A DNA stretch of 64,000 bases from Mediterranea massiliensis (lineage in GTDB: Bacteria; Bacteroidota; Bacteroidia; Bacteroidales; Bacteroidaceae), in NCBI GenBank assembly GCA_015060685.1, contig SUXZ01000016.1, positions 1-64,000 on the forward strand, given 5' to 3'. The translations under genes were made by a program, and so were the position numbers. Shown piece after piece: positions 16,658-26,890 of the stretch. The notes under the pieces were generated by a model that was not told the origin of the DNA, did no database searches, and saw only the letters and a list, made by a program, of their open reading frames with translations. Within the stretch, counting starts at the first letter, position 1. The number at the start of each line of letters is the position of its first letter.

Positions 16658-17536
16658 ATGGCATCACAAAAGAAAATCACCATCATCGTTGGCACCATAT
16701 TGGTTGCCGCACTCATTGGAGTCACTGCCCTACTATTCTCTGAAAAGCAAACCAACCAAGAGTTGCTCATGGAGTTTGAACTGAACAAAGAAGAACTGGA
16801 AAACGAATACACCACTTTTGCCAAGCAATACGACGAGCTGAAGCTGAGCGTCAGCAACGACTCGCTTTCTGTATTATTAGAGCAAGAACAGCTGAAGACA
16901 CAACGCTTACTCGAAGAGCTACGCACCGTGAAAAGCAGCAACGCAAGCGAAATACGCCGACTAAAGAAAGAACTTGCCACCCTGCGGAAGGTGATGGTGG
17001 GCTACATCAACCAAATCGATTCGCTCAACCGCCTGACCGAGCACCAAAAGCAAGTGATTGCCGACGTTACCAAGAAATATAAAGCCGCCTCGCAACAAAT
17101 AGACAAACTGGACGAAGAGCGCAAGAACCTCGACAAGAAAGTAACCCTGGCCGCACAACTCGACGCCTCGAACATCAACGTGCTACCAGCCAACAAGCGC
17201 GGAAAGAAAGCCAAGCGTATCAAACAATTGGAGAAGTTCGTCATCAGCTTCACTATCGTGAAAAACATCACCGCACAAACCGGTGAACGCACTTTATATA
17301 TACGCATCTCACAACCCGACAACTCAGTGCTCACCAAGAACGAGAGCAACACCTTCCAATATGAAAACCGCCAATTGCCCTACTCTATCAAGAAGTACAT
17401 CGAATATACCGGCGAAGAGCAGGATGTTACCGTATATTGGGATGTAGAAGAGTTCTTGCACCCAGGCACCTATCGTGTAGATATCTTTGCCGAAGACACC
17501 TTTATCGGCTCACACGAATTTACATTGGAGAAATAA
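16658..17536 (+). CDS. Membrane-anchored coiled-coil protein, unknown function
   Basis: A 292-aa protein with no recognised function. One N-terminal membrane helix (about 7-26) is followed by a long Glu/Lys/Leu-rich coiled coil (about 35-160), a basic linker (KRGKKAKRIKQ) and a C-terminal domain of about 100 residues that looks beta-rich (TLYIRISQPDNSVL, GTYRVDIFAEDTFIGSHEF). The topology suggests a periplasmic rod ending in a small beta domain. A TATTTTTG box at 16609-16616 is a candidate -7 element. It converges with mrp, with a shared terminator between. It could be an envelope spacer or scaffold, but nothing in the sequence proves it. Confidence 0.75.
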   Translation: MASQKKITIIVGTILVAALIGVTALLFSEKQTNQELLMEFELNKEELENEYTTFAKQYDELKLSVSNDSLSVLLEQEQLKTQRLLEELRTVKSSNASEIRRLKKELATLRKVMVGYINQIDSLNRLTEHQKQVIADVTKKYKAASQQIDKLDEERKNLDKKVTLAAQLDASNINVLPANKRGKKAKRIKQLEKFVISFTIVKNITAQTGERTLYIRISQPDNSVLTKNESNTFQYENRQLPYSIKKYIEYTGEEQDVTVYWDVEEFLHPGTYRVDIFAEDTFIGSHEFTLEK

Positions 17537-17556
17537 TCGTTTTCGCATAAATAAAA

Positions 17557-17597
17557 AATCGCTTTAATAAATTCACCAAGGATTTATTAAAGCGATT
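17557..17597. terminator. Bidirectional terminator between coiled-coil gene and mrp
   Basis: AATCGCTTTAATAAAT (17557-17572) and its perfect complement (17582-17597) form a 16-bp stem around 9 nt, between two convergent stop codons. Confidence 0.85.
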
Positions 17598-17620
17598 GCT
17601 ATAATTTATTAGAGGAAGTA

Positions 17621-18724
17621 TTACGATTTCTTCACGCCAACAACTTGTGTTGGTGCCATCTCAATGTTACGCTTATCCACTTGGCGAACAACGGCAGCGG
17701 CTAATTGCAAAAATGCGCGGCCGGTAATGGTTTGCTCATCGAGCGCAACAGGGGTTCCCTTATCGCCACTCTCACAAATGCCTTGTACCAACGGAATTTG
17801 TCCAAGCAACGGCACATTCATCTCTTCGGCCAGTTGTTTGGTGCCCTCTTTTCCGAAGATGTAGTATCTGTTTTCCGGCAGTTCGGCCGGAGTAAACCAC
17901 GCCATATTTTCCACAAGGCCAAGGATAGGCACATTTACCTTATCGTTCATATACATATCTATTCCCTTGCGTGCATCGGCCAATGCCACTTGCTGAGGCG
18001 TACTGACAATTACCGCACCGGTTATGGCCAATGTCTGCAACAACGTAAGGTGAATATCGCTTGTACCCGGAGGAGTATCCAAAATGAAATAGTCGAGTTC
18101 ACCCCAATTGGCATCTCCTACCAACTGCTTCAAGGCATTGCTGGCCATGCCTCCACGCCACAAAGTGGCCGTATCAGGATTTACAAAGAATCCTATAGAG
18201 AGCAACTTGATTCCATATTTCTCGACAGGTACAATCAAATCGCGTCCACCGATATTTTCGGCATAAGGGCGTTCGTCTTCTACCTGAAACATCTTAGGCA
18301 CAGAAGGGCCAAAGATATCGGCATCGAGCAAGCCTACCTTATATCCCAACTTTGAGAGGGCGATTGCCAGATTAGCTGCTACGGTTGATTTACCAACGCC
18401 ACCTTTACCCGATGATACGGCAATCACGTTCTTTACTTGAGGTAACATCTTTCCCGGTTCAGGACGAGCAGCCTGACGACTCTCGGTACTGATGGTAACC
18501 TCAACATCGGGCGATACATAAGTATGAATAGCCGTTTCGGCAGCTTTCAACATTGACTTCATGAAAGGGTCAGTCGATTTTTCAAAAATCAACGAAAAGC
18601 TAACCTTCATGCCGTCAATACGAAGATTATCGGCCACCATTTCGGCCTCTACCAAGTTTTTACCATTTCCAGGATAACGCACCGTAGCAAGTGCGTCCAT
18701 TATTAGTTTAGGATATAGTGTCAT
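17621..18724 (-). CDS. mrp: Mrp/ApbC-type P-loop ATPase (Fe-S cluster carrier family)
   Basis: Cytoplasmic ATPase of 367 aa thought to carry iron-sulfur clusters. An N-terminal MIP18/DUF59 domain (about 1-80) precedes the ParA-like ATPase with a deviant Walker A SSGKGGVGKSTVAANLA near residue 107, LDADIFGPSVP, and DYFILDTPPGTSDIHL. The CxxC that binds the cluster in many Mrp proteins, expected just after VENM, is absent: the segment reads VENMAWFTPAELPENRYYIF. Cluster binding must therefore use other residues or not occur. It starts 2 bp after trmB and is the last gene of the long minus-strand run. Confidence 0.92.
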   Translation of the reverse strand: MTLYPKLIMDALATVRYPGNGKNLVEAEMVADNLRIDGMKVSFSLIFEKSTDPFMKSMLKAAETAIHTYVSPDVEVTISTESRQAARPEPGKMLPQVKNVIAVSSGKGGVGKSTVAANLAIALSKLGYKVGLLDADIFGPSVPKMFQVEDERPYAENIGGRDLIVPVEKYGIKLLSIGFFVNPDTATLWRGGMASNALKQLVGDANWGELDYFILDTPPGTSDIHLTLLQTLAITGAVIVSTPQQVALADARKGIDMYMNDKVNVPILGLVENMAWFTPAELPENRYYIFGKEGTKQLAEEMNVPLLGQIPLVQGICESGDKGTPVALDEQTITGRAFLQLAAAVVRQVDKRNIEMAPTQVVGVKKS

Positions 18725-18726
18725 AA

Positions 18727-19485
18727 TTATTTGCTTGTTTGTAGGCCACTACGCTTGCTGCGATTGTAGCTTCTATATTCATCCAATTCAATTTCTACAT
18801 CAGGCTCAACAAGTTCGCCATTTTTCGGCAAATGAAATTTAAGATATTTGATATTCAATCCCCTATCCAACCATTGTTGTTCGTAGTAGGTTTTGATACT
18901 CAATATCTCATCGGCCATACCCGAATGATATAGGTCTTCTGTCATCACTTCAACGGGTAACTTATTCGCCTCAACCATGTATTTGGTATAGGTAAACATA
19001 AAGTTACTATCGGTTTTCAAGTGAATCAATCCGTCAGGTTTCAAGAAACGGCGATAGCGTTCCATAAAGTAGGTAGATGTTAGACGTTTGGTAGCTTTCT
19101 TCATTTGCGGGTCGCTAAAAGTCAGCCAAATCTCACTAACCTCACCTTCGGCAAAGAAACGGTCGATAATTTCGATATTCGTACGCAAGAAAGCAACATT
19201 AGTCATCCCTGCTTCGTGGCTCTCTTTCGCCCCACTCCACATGCGTGCGCCTTTAATATCTACGCCAATGAAATTCTTGTCCGGAAAGAGACGGCCTAAG
19301 CCTACGGTATATTCTCCTCGTCCGCAACCAAGTTCCAAGACAATGGGACGATTGTTTCCGAAGAACGATTCTCCCCACTTTCCTTTCATCTCGAACGGCA
19401 CATCGTCCACCACCGAATAAGGATATTCGAATACGTGCGGGAATTGCGCCATATCGGCAAATTTTGCTAACTTTCCTTTTCCCAT
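18727..19485 (-). CDS. trmB: tRNA (guanine-N7)-methyltransferase
   Basis: Methylates G46 in the variable loop of tRNAs using S-adenosylmethionine. The 252-aa protein shows the SAM site [22 protein letters not shown], the TrmB signature [15 protein letters not shown] and [15 protein letters not shown]. It lacks the long C-terminal extension of some relatives and ends in a basic tail ([11 protein letters not shown]). It lies 4 bp after the GH5 gene and 2 bp before mrp, so it is co-transcribed, although the functions are unrelated. Confidence 0.95.
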   Translation of the reverse strand: MGKGKLAKFADMAQFPHVFEYPYSVVDDVPFEMKGKWGESFFGNNRPIVLELGCGRGEYTVGLGRLFPDKNFIGVDIKGARMWSGAKESHEAGMTNVAFLRTNIEIIDRFFAEGEVSEIWLTFSDPQMKKATKRLTSTYFMERYRRFLKPDGLIHLKTDSNFMFTYTKYMVEANKLPVEVMTEDLYHSGMADEILSIKTYYEQQWLDRGLNIKYLKFHLPKNGELVEPDVEIELDEYRSYNRSKRSGLQTSK

Positions 19486-19489
19486 ACTC

Positions 19490-21451
19490 TTATTCCAACG
19501 TCAAACTCTTAATAACAAACGGTTTGTTTCCTAACGACCAAAAACCTATGATGTAAAGATGAGACGAATAAATTTTCTGACCATTCTTGTCTTTCATATC
19601 ATTCAAATGAACAACAACCTTTCGTGAAGAGCCAAAGTCATATGTAGCAGGTTCACTCCAATAGTTGTTTTTATCGAATAGACGGAAAGAAATCTGGCTA
19701 TCGTTATCGCTTCCCAATTCTACCGTCAAAGTATTATAGGAAGACAAATCCAATCCTTCGGCATATTGCCATCCGCCAAATCCATATTGTCCGAGTGTCA
19801 ATGTATGGGTGACTTCATCGAATGTACCTTGCTCCCAGATAGAGGGATTGAACATGGCTGCGGTCAATGGGAATGGGGTGATTACCTTAACCGTTATCTT
19901 TACCTCTTTCTTAACGGTAGATGATGCATACGAAATCGTTAATTCCGATTCGCCCTCTTTCAGTGCAATAAGTTTACCTCTTTCCACCTTACACACCGAC
20001 TCATTACTGCTTGTCATTACCGATTCGGAGGTGATTACTTTTTCCGTGCCATCCTTATAAACGGCTTTTACAATAAGATTCTTGCTATCGCCCATTCGGA
20101 TTTCAATTGAGCCGGATACATTCATCAGCTCAATAGATTCCAGTTCACCTTCGGATGAAGTCTCGCCAGCATATTCCTTAAACCAATGATATACAGGCCA
20201 CGGGCATGCTTCCGGATCATTCAAGAAAGTATAATTGCCCTCTTCACCTGGTACATCCTTAAACTGAGCCAGCAGATGAGGACTTGTAAACAACATCCAA
20301 CTGACATTGCCTGTATTGTCGGCAATATACTTGAAGTTTGCGCCAAAACCAACTCCACCAACTTCTCCTGTAATGCTTTTACCCCAAGAAGAATCATATT
20401 TAGCAGGAGCCCAATCCATTTCGGTGACCATTATCGGGGCGAAATTGGCTACGGGCATAATCTGTGCATCCCATCCACGTTGGAAGCCTTCATATCCACC
20501 ACCCATCACACCACCTAATTCGGCACTTGGCTGCTCGGCATCACTACCATACCAACCCGGATAAACATGGATAGCATATCCAATATTATCCCCCTCTATC
20601 GGATGATTGGCAAAGCCAGTGTAGTTGGATTGATAGCCTAACCCCGGCACCCATATCACATTGCGCGATTTATTGGCTCGAATCTTATCAACAATGGCTT
20701 GGAAATAGGTCTTCATATTCTTGAAATGTCCATCTCCACTACCCGCATACGTACCGTCCGGTCCTAAAATATGAATAGGTTCATTGGCCAATTCGAACAT
20801 GATATAACCATTGTTCTTCAATTTAGGATGTTGCGAAACAATATCCCACACCTTCAATAAGAAAGATTGATAACTATCTCCAATGGCTATTTGTTCTGGT
20901 GACACACCAGGAGGACGCATTACAACAAACAATCCTTTCTTTACGGCATACTCGGCCATGGGAACAAACACTTCATCAAGATACTTCCGGAAGCGGCTTT
21001 CCGAGAAGCGTTCGTGTCCCTCATAACGAACAGATTGTTGAGTCGGGTCATCGCTCCAATAAGGATCCATGTGCATACGAACAAAGTTCATGCGCCAGCC
21101 TGCGGCTAAGATATCATCTATCAAACCTTGGTTATAACGAAGGCAACCGGCTACATCATAATTATTCCATGCACCATTGTTAAAGAAAGGACTATACGTC
21201 TGTCCAAAACCATGCAAATTCACAATATTACCTTCTGCATCTTTCAGATAGCGCCCAACAACATTCAGCACCAATGGTGTTTGATCTTCAGGCTCTTCTG
21301 GTTCTTCTGGCTTTTCCTCCGGCTCTTCTTCCGGTTTCTCAGGCTCTTCTTGTGGTGGGATTATTTCCTCCAACTCCTTTGTTTCGTCCGAACAAGCCGA
21401 AAGGCAAAAGAGTAATAAACTGAATGCAATGATTTTGGATATAAACTTCAT
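19490..21451 (-). CDS. Lipoprotein glycoside hydrolase family 5 with Big_2 and carbohydrate-binding-like domains
   Basis: Predicted surface or periplasmic endo-glycanase of 653 aa. A lipoprotein signal ends in LSACS, followed by a Glu/Pro-rich linker (about 28-60). The GH5 barrel (about 65-430) has the acid/base Glu in FELANEPIH and a probable nucleophile Glu in [10 protein letters not shown] Big_2-type Ig domain (about 440-520) and a C-terminal beta-sandwich resembling a carbohydrate-binding module ([18 protein letters not shown]) follow. Cellulose, mannan or related beta-glucans are possible; the sequence does not decide. It is oddly placed between ilvE and trmB, without susC/susD neighbours. 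Confidence 0.88.
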   Translation of the reverse strand: MKFISKIIAFSLLLFCLSACSDETKELEEIIPPQEEPEKPEEEPEEKPEEPEEPEDQTPLVLNVVGRYLKDAEGNIVNLHGFGQTYSPFFNNGAWNNYDVAGCLRYNQGLIDDILAAGWRMNFVRMHMDPYWSDDPTQQSVRYEGHERFSESRFRKYLDEVFVPMAEYAVKKGLFVVMRPPGVSPEQIAIGDSYQSFLLKVWDIVSQHPKLKNNGYIMFELANEPIHILGPDGTYAGSGDGHFKNMKTYFQAIVDKIRANKSRNVIWVPGLGYQSNYTGFANHPIEGDNIGYAIHVYPGWYGSDAEQPSAELGGVMGGGYEGFQRGWDAQIMPVANFAPIMVTEMDWAPAKYDSSWGKSITGEVGGVGFGANFKYIADNTGNVSWMLFTSPHLLAQFKDVPGEEGNYTFLNDPEACPWPVYHWFKEYAGETSSEGELESIELMNVSGSIEIRMGDSKNLIVKAVYKDGTEKVITSESVMTSSNESVCKVERGKLIALKEGESELTISYASSTVKKEVKITVKVITPFPLTAAMFNPSIWEQGTFDEVTHTLTLGQYGFGGWQYAEGLDLSSYNTLTVELGSDNDSQISFRLFDKNNYWSEPATYDFGSSRKVVVHLNDMKDKNGQKIYSSHLYIIGFWSLGNKPFVIKSLTLE

Positions 21452-21475
21452 CTCTTTCTTAATTCGCAGATATAA

Positions 21476-22495
21476 TTATTCCACAATAGTTACCCAACCA
21501 TGTACATCGGCCTCATCGCCATATTGAATAGCACGCAACTTAGTATAAAGTTTTGTACTGATAGGGCCTGGCTTACCATCGGCAGAAAGTACATACGAGC
21601 GATTGTTTTCGGGGTCGTCGATGCGTTGGATAGGGCTGATAACAGCAGCTGTACCACATGCACCGGCCTCTTCGAATGTAGAGAGTTCTTCCTCTGGGAT
21701 AGGACGACGTTCGACCTTCATACCTAAATCTTCGGCCAATTGCATCAAGCTTTTGTTGGTGATTGAAGGCAAGATAGACGATGACAATGGGGTTACATAA
21801 GTGTTGTTCTTGATGCCGAAGAAATTGGCGGCACCACATTCGTCCATGTATTTTTTCTCTTTTGCATCGAGATAGAATTCAGCCGAGTAGCCTGCTTCGT
21901 GAGCCTCTTTGCTTGCGCGCAGACTTGCGGCATAGTTACCACCTACCTTGTAGATACCTGTACCAAGCGGTGCTGCACGGTCGTACTTACGTGTGATGAC
22001 GTAGGGAGTGGTAGCGAATCCACCCTTGAAGTATGGGCCTACCGGGGTTACAAATATCAAGAAGAGATATTCGTTAGCAGGTTTAACACCTACTTGCGCA
22101 CCAGTACCGATAAGCAATGGGCGGATATAGAGTGATGCGCCACTTTCGTAAGGTGGGATAAAACGTTCGTTCAACTTCACAGCTTCGATTACGGCATCTT
22201 TGAAGCGTTCGGTAGGGAGTTCGGGCATTAAAATGCCACGGCAAGTAGATTGCAAACGGGCAGCATTCTCTTCCAAACGGAAAATGCGTACTTTGCCATC
22301 CTTACCACGGAAGGCTTTCAAGCCTTCGAAAGCTTCCTGGCCATAGTGCAAACAGGTAGCAGCCATGTGCAAAGGAATAGTTTCCTCGCTACATACTTCC
22401 AACTTGCCCCACTCGCCATTACGGTGATAAATTCTCACGTTGTAATCTGTCTTCATATAGCCAAAAGACAGGTTTGACCAATCAATTTCCTTCAT
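21476..22495 (-). CDS. ilvE: Branched-chain amino acid aminotransferase
   Basis: PLP enzyme for the last step of leucine, isoleucine and valine synthesis and the first of their breakdown. The 339-aa protein is a class IV aminotransferase: HYGQEAFEGLKAF, the Lys in YKVGGNYAASL region, EFYLDAKEKKYMDECGAANFF and GTAAVISPI. The start MKEIDWSNL at 22495 is used; an upstream in-frame ATG adds 14 Lys/Asn-rich residues that are unlikely to be coding. It lies 51 bp after xseB and 24 bp before the GH5 gene. Confidence 0.95.
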   Translation of the reverse strand: MKEIDWSNLSFGYMKTDYNVRIYHRNGEWGKLEVCSEETIPLHMAATCLHYGQEAFEGLKAFRGKDGKVRIFRLEENAARLQSTCRGILMPELPTERFKDAVIEAVKLNERFIPPYESGASLYIRPLLIGTGAQVGVKPANEYLFLIFVTPVGPYFKGGFATTPYVITRKYDRAAPLGTGIYKVGGNYAASLRASKEAHEAGYSAEFYLDAKEKKYMDECGAANFFGIKNNTYVTPLSSSILPSITNKSLMQLAEDLGMKVERRPIPEEELSTFEEAGACGTAAVISPIQRIDDPENNRSYVLSADGKPGPISTKLYTKLRAIQYGDEADVHGWVTIVE

Positions 22496-22546
22496 TGTAA
22501 TTTTGTATTTCTGATTTGTTGTTTTATTTTTCTGCAAAAGTAGTGC

Positions 22547-22756
22547 TTATTTATCAGTTTCTTGCTTTTCAGCCAATAATTTTTCCAATTCAGCATCTGC
22601 TTTTGTTAGTTTCTCGCTACAATAGGCAATTAATTTGTTAGCCTCTTTAATCTTGTCGGCCAGTTGGTCGATTTCCATCTCGCCGTTATCAATTGCTTGT
22701 ACAATTTCTTCAAGTCGGGCAATTGCCTGCGAATAAGTAGGTTGGTTGTTTGCCAT
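22547..22756 (-). CDS. xseB: Exodeoxyribonuclease VII small subunit
   Basis: Small subunit (69 aa) of the single-strand DNA exonuclease VII. The family signature SQAIARLEEIVQAIDNGEM near the N-terminus and the helical C-terminus are typical, and the length is usual. Start MANNQPTY at 22756; an upstream ATG at 22774 adds six residues and is less likely. It follows xseA by 29 bp, so both subunits come from one transcript. Confidence 0.93.
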   Translation of the reverse strand: MANNQPTYSQAIARLEEIVQAIDNGEMEIDQLADKIKEANKLIAYCSEKLTKADAELEKLLAEKQETDK

Positions 22757-22785
22757 ACGTTTAAGATATTTCAATTATTACAGTT

Positions 22786-24024
22786 TCAGTTATTTATTTG
22801 CACACATGATTTGACTTCACCCTTATCGAATAGTGTTACCAACTCATCACCCACGTTCAAGGTAGATGCATCCTTCACCGGCTTACCATTTTTCAGCGTG
22901 ATGCTATAGCCTCTGGCCAAGAGTTTCTGGGGTGAAGCATCGTTAATTCGTTGTTGCAACAACTCCAACCGATGGCGATAATTGCTCAAGAGCGTTGAAG
23001 AAGATTGCTTCAGCTCTTTGCCTAATGTGAGCAGTTCATAACGACATTTAGCCAATCGTTGAGAGAGGGCAAGGGGTATGTGGGCGGATAAATCGGCCAA
23101 GTGGCGTTGGTTGTTCACTATCAATGAACGCGAGGCCTCCTTCAAGCGCAAAGAGAGGCTGTTCAACGCATCAAAGGCATCAATCAAGGAAGCAATCAAA
23201 TATTCGGCAGCTGCCGTAGGTGTTTTAACGCGGGTATGAGCCACCACGTCGAGCACGGTGTCGTCGCGTTCATGTCCGATGCCGGTAATGATGGGTAGTG
23301 GAAATTGTGCACAAGCCGCCGCCAACAGATAAGTTTCGAAGCCGGAAAGATCGGAAGTTGCACCTCCACCACGGATGATGACTACAACATCGAACTCATC
23401 GATGCGCTGATTGATGGCATCGAGTGCCGACAAGATTGATTCTTCTACCCTATCGCCTTGCATAATGGCCGGAAACAACTCGGTATGAAAATAGAAGCCA
23501 TACGGATTGTTGTGCAACTGGTCGCAAAAGTCGCCATAGCCGGCCGCCGTAGCCGATGAGATGACGGCAATTCGTTGAGGCAATTGGGGCATTTCAATCT
23601 CTTTGTTCAAGGTAAGTACCCCTTCTTCCTCGAGTTGCTTTAATATCTCGCGACGACGACGCGCCATATCGCCCAACGTATATGTAGGGTCGATATCGAG
23701 CACAGTCAGGCTATAGCCATACAATTCATGGAAGCCTACAGATACCTTTACCAACACCTTGATGCCGGATGTAAATAGTTGGCCGGTAGCCTCTTCGAAG
23801 TAAGGCTTCAGCAAGCGGAAGATGTTTGCCCATATCGTACCTCTTGCTTTGGCCACCAGGCTATGGCTATGTTCATCCTTTTGTATGAACTCGAAATAGC
23901 AATGACCGGCCGGGTTGACACGTACATCGCTCAACTCGGCTTGCACCCAGTACTCTTCCTGAAGGGTATCCTCCAAGATGCCGCGCACCAAAGCATTCAG
24001 TTCGTATAACGAGAGTGGATTCAT
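22786..24024 (-). CDS. xseA: Exodeoxyribonuclease VII large subunit
   Basis: Catalytic subunit (412 aa) of exonuclease VII. An N-terminal OB-fold (SLYELNALVRGILED to about 100) precedes the catalytic domain, with RIAVISSATAAGYGDF and the signature VVIIRGGGATSDLSGF, and a long helical region. The start at 24024 shares one base with the stop codon of the subtilase gene (TAATG), giving translational coupling; the longer alternative frame starts inside that gene and was not used. Confidence 0.96.
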   Translation of the reverse strand: MNPLSLYELNALVRGILEDTLQEEYWVQAELSDVRVNPAGHCYFEFIQKDEHSHSLVAKARGTIWANIFRLLKPYFEEATGQLFTSGIKVLVKVSVGFHELYGYSLTVLDIDPTYTLGDMARRRREILKQLEEEGVLTLNKEIEMPQLPQRIAVISSATAAGYGDFCDQLHNNPYGFYFHTELFPAIMQGDRVEESILSALDAINQRIDEFDVVVIIRGGGATSDLSGFETYLLAAACAQFPLPIITGIGHERDDTVLDVVAHTRVKTPTAAAEYLIASLIDAFDALNSLSLRLKEASRSLIVNNQRHLADLSAHIPLALSQRLAKCRYELLTLGKELKQSSSTLLSNYRHRLELLQQRINDASPQKLLARGYSITLKNGKPVKDASTLNVGDELVTLFDKGEVKSCVQINN

Positions 24025-25376
24025 TATTTGTTCATTTCGTATGCTTTCCACATATCAGGCACACCATAGCCGTAGATATTATCGGGATAGTCGGCACGAT
24101 CGCCAACACTACGCACCAACTCGATGATTTCTTTGGCGGTAAGCTTCGGAAGAGCTTGCCACAGGCATGTTACCATGCCACACATGATGGGCGATGCAAA
24201 CGAAGTGCCGTTGGCACGGCCTTGATTACCATTGGTGCGCATCACGTCCGATGCTAAGCCAACGGCCACTACATCGGGCTTGATGCGGCCATCGGCGGTG
24301 GTACCGATAGATGAGAAAGGTGCCAATTGGCCTTGCTTGTCGATTGCACCAACGGTGAGCACATTTTCGGCATCGCCCGGAGGGGTTATCTTTTTCCAAG
24401 CACTTGAACCTGAATTACCTGCGCTACACACCAGCACCATGCCTTTATCGGCCATACGAGCGGCTTGGCGAGACATTAAAGCGAATTGTCCATCCAAATC
24501 GCGCAAGCGGTAATCCTTCTCTTTATCGTCGAACGAGTAATATCCCAACGAGGTGTTTACTACATCCACACCCACACTATCGGCAAACTCGACGGCGGCG
24601 GCCCAATAATCTTGTTCTACCAAGTGCTCGCTATACTCGTCTTCGGTGCGCAATAGCCAGAAGGATGCCTCGGGGGCGGTACCAACCATTACGTTGGGCT
24701 GGTTCATGCCGATGCACGACAATACGGCCATGCCATGGCTACTTTCACCATAAATATCGGCATTGCTATCTACATAATCTTTGGTGCCAAGTATTTGAAT
24801 GTTTTGCATAGCGGTAATCTTATCGGCATTATGGAAACCGGCATCAATCACGGCAATGGTCATGCCTTGTCCGCGAAAGCCTGCCTCGTGAAGTTTGTCG
24901 GCCTTACTCATTTGAATCTGCGTGATGGCAGGGCCATAAATTGAATCCTTGTAAATCTTAGGATTGTTGATTAGCGAATCTCGCTTACCTCCTTTCCATT
25001 CGAACATGTTTGGTGCTATCCATACGCGTTCGGTTTTAGCAACGAAAGGAAGTTGTGCAATGCGGTCGATAAGGGTTGAATCGTTGCACGATACGGTTAC
25101 AAAGTTATCCCACTTGCCGGTAACGACAATCTTCACACCCACGTTGCGGATGGCATCGATGTAGGTTTTACACACGGGCAAGTCGGTAGAGTCGATGCGC
25201 AAGCCTTGACGTTTACGACGTTCAATAGCCTTCTTCGAAAGGAATTTTTGTGGTTTCTTCAACGAATACTCTGTTTCGGCCTTATCGGTAAGGCTGATGC
25301 GATACTTCAACGTATCTTGTGCTTGAGTGCTGAATGCAAACATCAAGCAAGCAAAAAATAGTAAGATTGATTTCAT
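24024..25376 (-). CDS. Secreted subtilisin-like serine protease (S8 family)
   Basis: Exported protease of 450 aa with a Sec signal peptide (MKSILLFFACLMFAFSTQAQ, start 25376). The catalytic triad is visible: Asp in IAVIDAGFHN, His in ESSHGMAVLS and Ser in NGTSFASPIMCG. Asn for the oxyanion hole is in VCSAGNSGSS. An N-terminal region of about 110 residues may be an inhibitor-like propeptide. There is no type IX secretion tail, so it probably stays in the periplasm or leaves by another route. It lies between mnmA and xseA and overlaps the xseA start by one base. Confidence 0.93.
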   Translation of the reverse strand: MKSILLFFACLMFAFSTQAQDTLKYRISLTDKAETEYSLKKPQKFLSKKAIERRKRQGLRIDSTDLPVCKTYIDAIRNVGVKIVVTGKWDNFVTVSCNDSTLIDRIAQLPFVAKTERVWIAPNMFEWKGGKRDSLINNPKIYKDSIYGPAITQIQMSKADKLHEAGFRGQGMTIAVIDAGFHNADKITAMQNIQILGTKDYVDSNADIYGESSHGMAVLSCIGMNQPNVMVGTAPEASFWLLRTEDEYSEHLVEQDYWAAAVEFADSVGVDVVNTSLGYYSFDDKEKDYRLRDLDGQFALMSRQAARMADKGMVLVCSAGNSGSSAWKKITPPGDAENVLTVGAIDKQGQLAPFSSIGTTADGRIKPDVVAVGLASDVMRTNGNQGRANGTSFASPIMCGMVTCLWQALPKLTAKEIIELVRSVGDRADYPDNIYGYGVPDMWKAYEMNK

Positions 25377-25402
25377 ATAGTTTATTGTTTTTATTATTGT
25401 CT

Positions 25403-26479
25403 TCAAATATACATGCCTATGCCGCGTTGCGATGCGATGAAAGCACCTCCCACCACTCGATTGCCACGATAAAACACGGCCGATTGTCCGGGTGTAATGG
25501 CCGATGCCTCTTCCAAGAAATGTACCAACAAGCGGCCATCTTCAAGTTTGCTCACCTCGCACGGAATGGGTTTGCTACGATAGCGAATGCGCACACTAAG
25601 CGGCAAATTTTGCTTACCCTTAAGGGAAAATATATTTTCTGTTAAGGGAAAATAAAAATCCTCTATCAGCATGTGGGTAGCCTTCAGTTGTTCGGCATCG
25701 CCCAGCATCACGGTATTCTTTTGCGGATTTATCTTCAGCACATACGCCGGCTTGCCTAAGGCTATCTCCAATCCTTTTCGTTGACCGATGGTATAATAAG
25801 GATAGCCCTTGTGTTCGCCCAACTTCACACCTTCGCTATTCACAAACATACCGGGGCCTATTTCTTTATCAATCTCCGGCGAATGTTCGCGCAAGAAGTC
25901 GCGATAATCACCTTTGATAAAGCACACTTCCATGCTTTCGCCCTCGTCGGCTTTAACGGCATAGCCGCGTTGGCGAAGGTAGTCGCGCACTTGCATTTTG
26001 GTGTAATTGCCAAGCGGGAAGATGCATCGTTTCAATACATCTTGTCCCAATTTCCACAAGAAGTACGATTGATCTTTCTTCTCATCATCGCCGGCCTCGA
26101 TGTAGGTAATGCCACCCTCTTCCACCAAGCGCGAGTAGTGTCCGGTGGCAATTTGTGCGCAACCCAATCGGTCGGCCAACCGAATGAGTTGGGCAAACTT
26201 ATGCATTGGGTTGCACAGAACGCACGGATTGGGTGTGCGTCCGGCACGATATTCATCGATGAAATTTTGCACAATGGTTTGCTTGAAGGCTTCGCGTTCG
26301 TCCACAATATGGTGTTCAATGCCCATTCGCTCGGCCAATTGGCGTGCTTCGATAGGTTCATCTCCCCATACCCACATGGTGAGGCCCACCAACTCGTAGC
26401 CCTGCTCTTGCAACATCAAGCAAGTAGCCGTGCTATCAATGCCTCCACTCATGCCAACCAAAACTTTTCCTTTACTCAT
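25403..26479 (-). CDS. mnmA: tRNA-specific 2-thiouridylase MnmA (paralog)
   Basis: ATP-dependent 2-thiolation of the wobble uridine in tRNAs for Lys, Glu and Gln. The 358-aa protein has the PP-loop [12 protein letters not shown], the catalytic Cys in NPCVLCN, the second Cys in [11 protein letters not shown] and the TIGQRKGL motif. Start MSKGKVLVG at 26479, next to a TATTTTTG box (26505-26498). A 34-nt dispersed repeat (25620-25653) sits in frame in the C-terminal beta-barrel region and encodes [12 protein letters not shown], so the gene appears to have absorbed a repeat copy. Bacteroides species often carry two MnmA paralogs; only one is in this window. Confidence 0.93.
   Translation of the reverse strand: MSKGKVLVGMSGGIDSTATCLMLQEQGYELVGLTMWVWGDEPIEARQLAERMGIEHHIVDEREAFKQTIVQNFIDEYRAGRTPNPCVLCNPMHKFAQLIRLADRLGCAQIATGHYSRLVEEGGITYIEAGDDEKKDQSYFLWKLGQDVLKRCIFPLGNYTKMQVRDYLRQRGYAVKADEGESMEVCFIKGDYRDFLREHSPEIDKEIGPGMFVNSEGVKLGEHKGYPYYTIGQRKGLEIALGKPAYVLKINPQKNTVMLGDAEQLKATHMLIEDFYFPLTENIFSLKGKQNLPLSVRIRYRSKPIPCEVSKLEDGRLLVHFLEEASAITPGQSAVFYRGNRVVGGAFIASQRGIGMYI
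25620..25653 (+). repeat. Dispersed 34-nt repeat inside mnmA
   Basis: Identical over 34 nt to the intergenic copy at 47121-47154. It is built from two direct TTAAGGGAAAAT units joined by ATATTTTCTG. It lies in frame within mnmA. Confidence 0.93.
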
Positions 26480-26519
26480 CGACTTTAATTTTATCTGCAA
26501 AAATACGCTATTCTATTCG

Positions 26520-26876
26520 TTATTTCTCTATCCACGATTGTAGTTTCTGCCTTGCCTGCTCTTCCATTTCGGGCGTTACATTCTTCCAAATGGAATGGAT
26601 GGCCCATGCCAATGCCGAAATGTCGTCGGTAAAACCAAGCATCGGGATAAAGTCGGGCATGAGGTCGAAGGGAAGAATGAAATATCCCAACGCACCACAT
26701 ATCTTGACCTTATCGCTCTTCGACACCGAAGGCGATTGCAACAGGTAGTAAAGCACCAGCACCGAGTGGGCCGTTTTCTCGCCCACCCTACGGAAAACGC
26801 GCTTCAACTTCGCCAGCAACTTGTTTTCCTCATAATGAGGTGCATACTTCTCTATGTCTTTAGGCGGTTGCATCAT
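26520..26876 (-). CDS. YkvA/DUF1232 family small membrane protein
   Basis: A 118-aa protein with the DUF1232 core, KVKICGALGYFILPFDLMPDF then LGFTDDISALAWAI, which is hydrophobic and probably membrane-embedded. Family members are small helical proteins of unknown role, often near transport or stress genes. It sits between the porin-like gene (14 bp) and mnmA (40 bp) on the same strand. The first two codons are both Met, so the exact start is uncertain by one residue. Confidence 0.85.
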   Translation of the reverse strand: MMQPPKDIEKYAPHYEENKLLAKLKRVFRRVGEKTAHSVLVLYYLLQSPSVSKSDKVKICGALGYFILPFDLMPDFIPMLGFTDDISALAWAIHSIWKNVTPEMEEQARQKLQSWIEK

Positions 26877-26890
26877 CTATTTGTAAAAAG

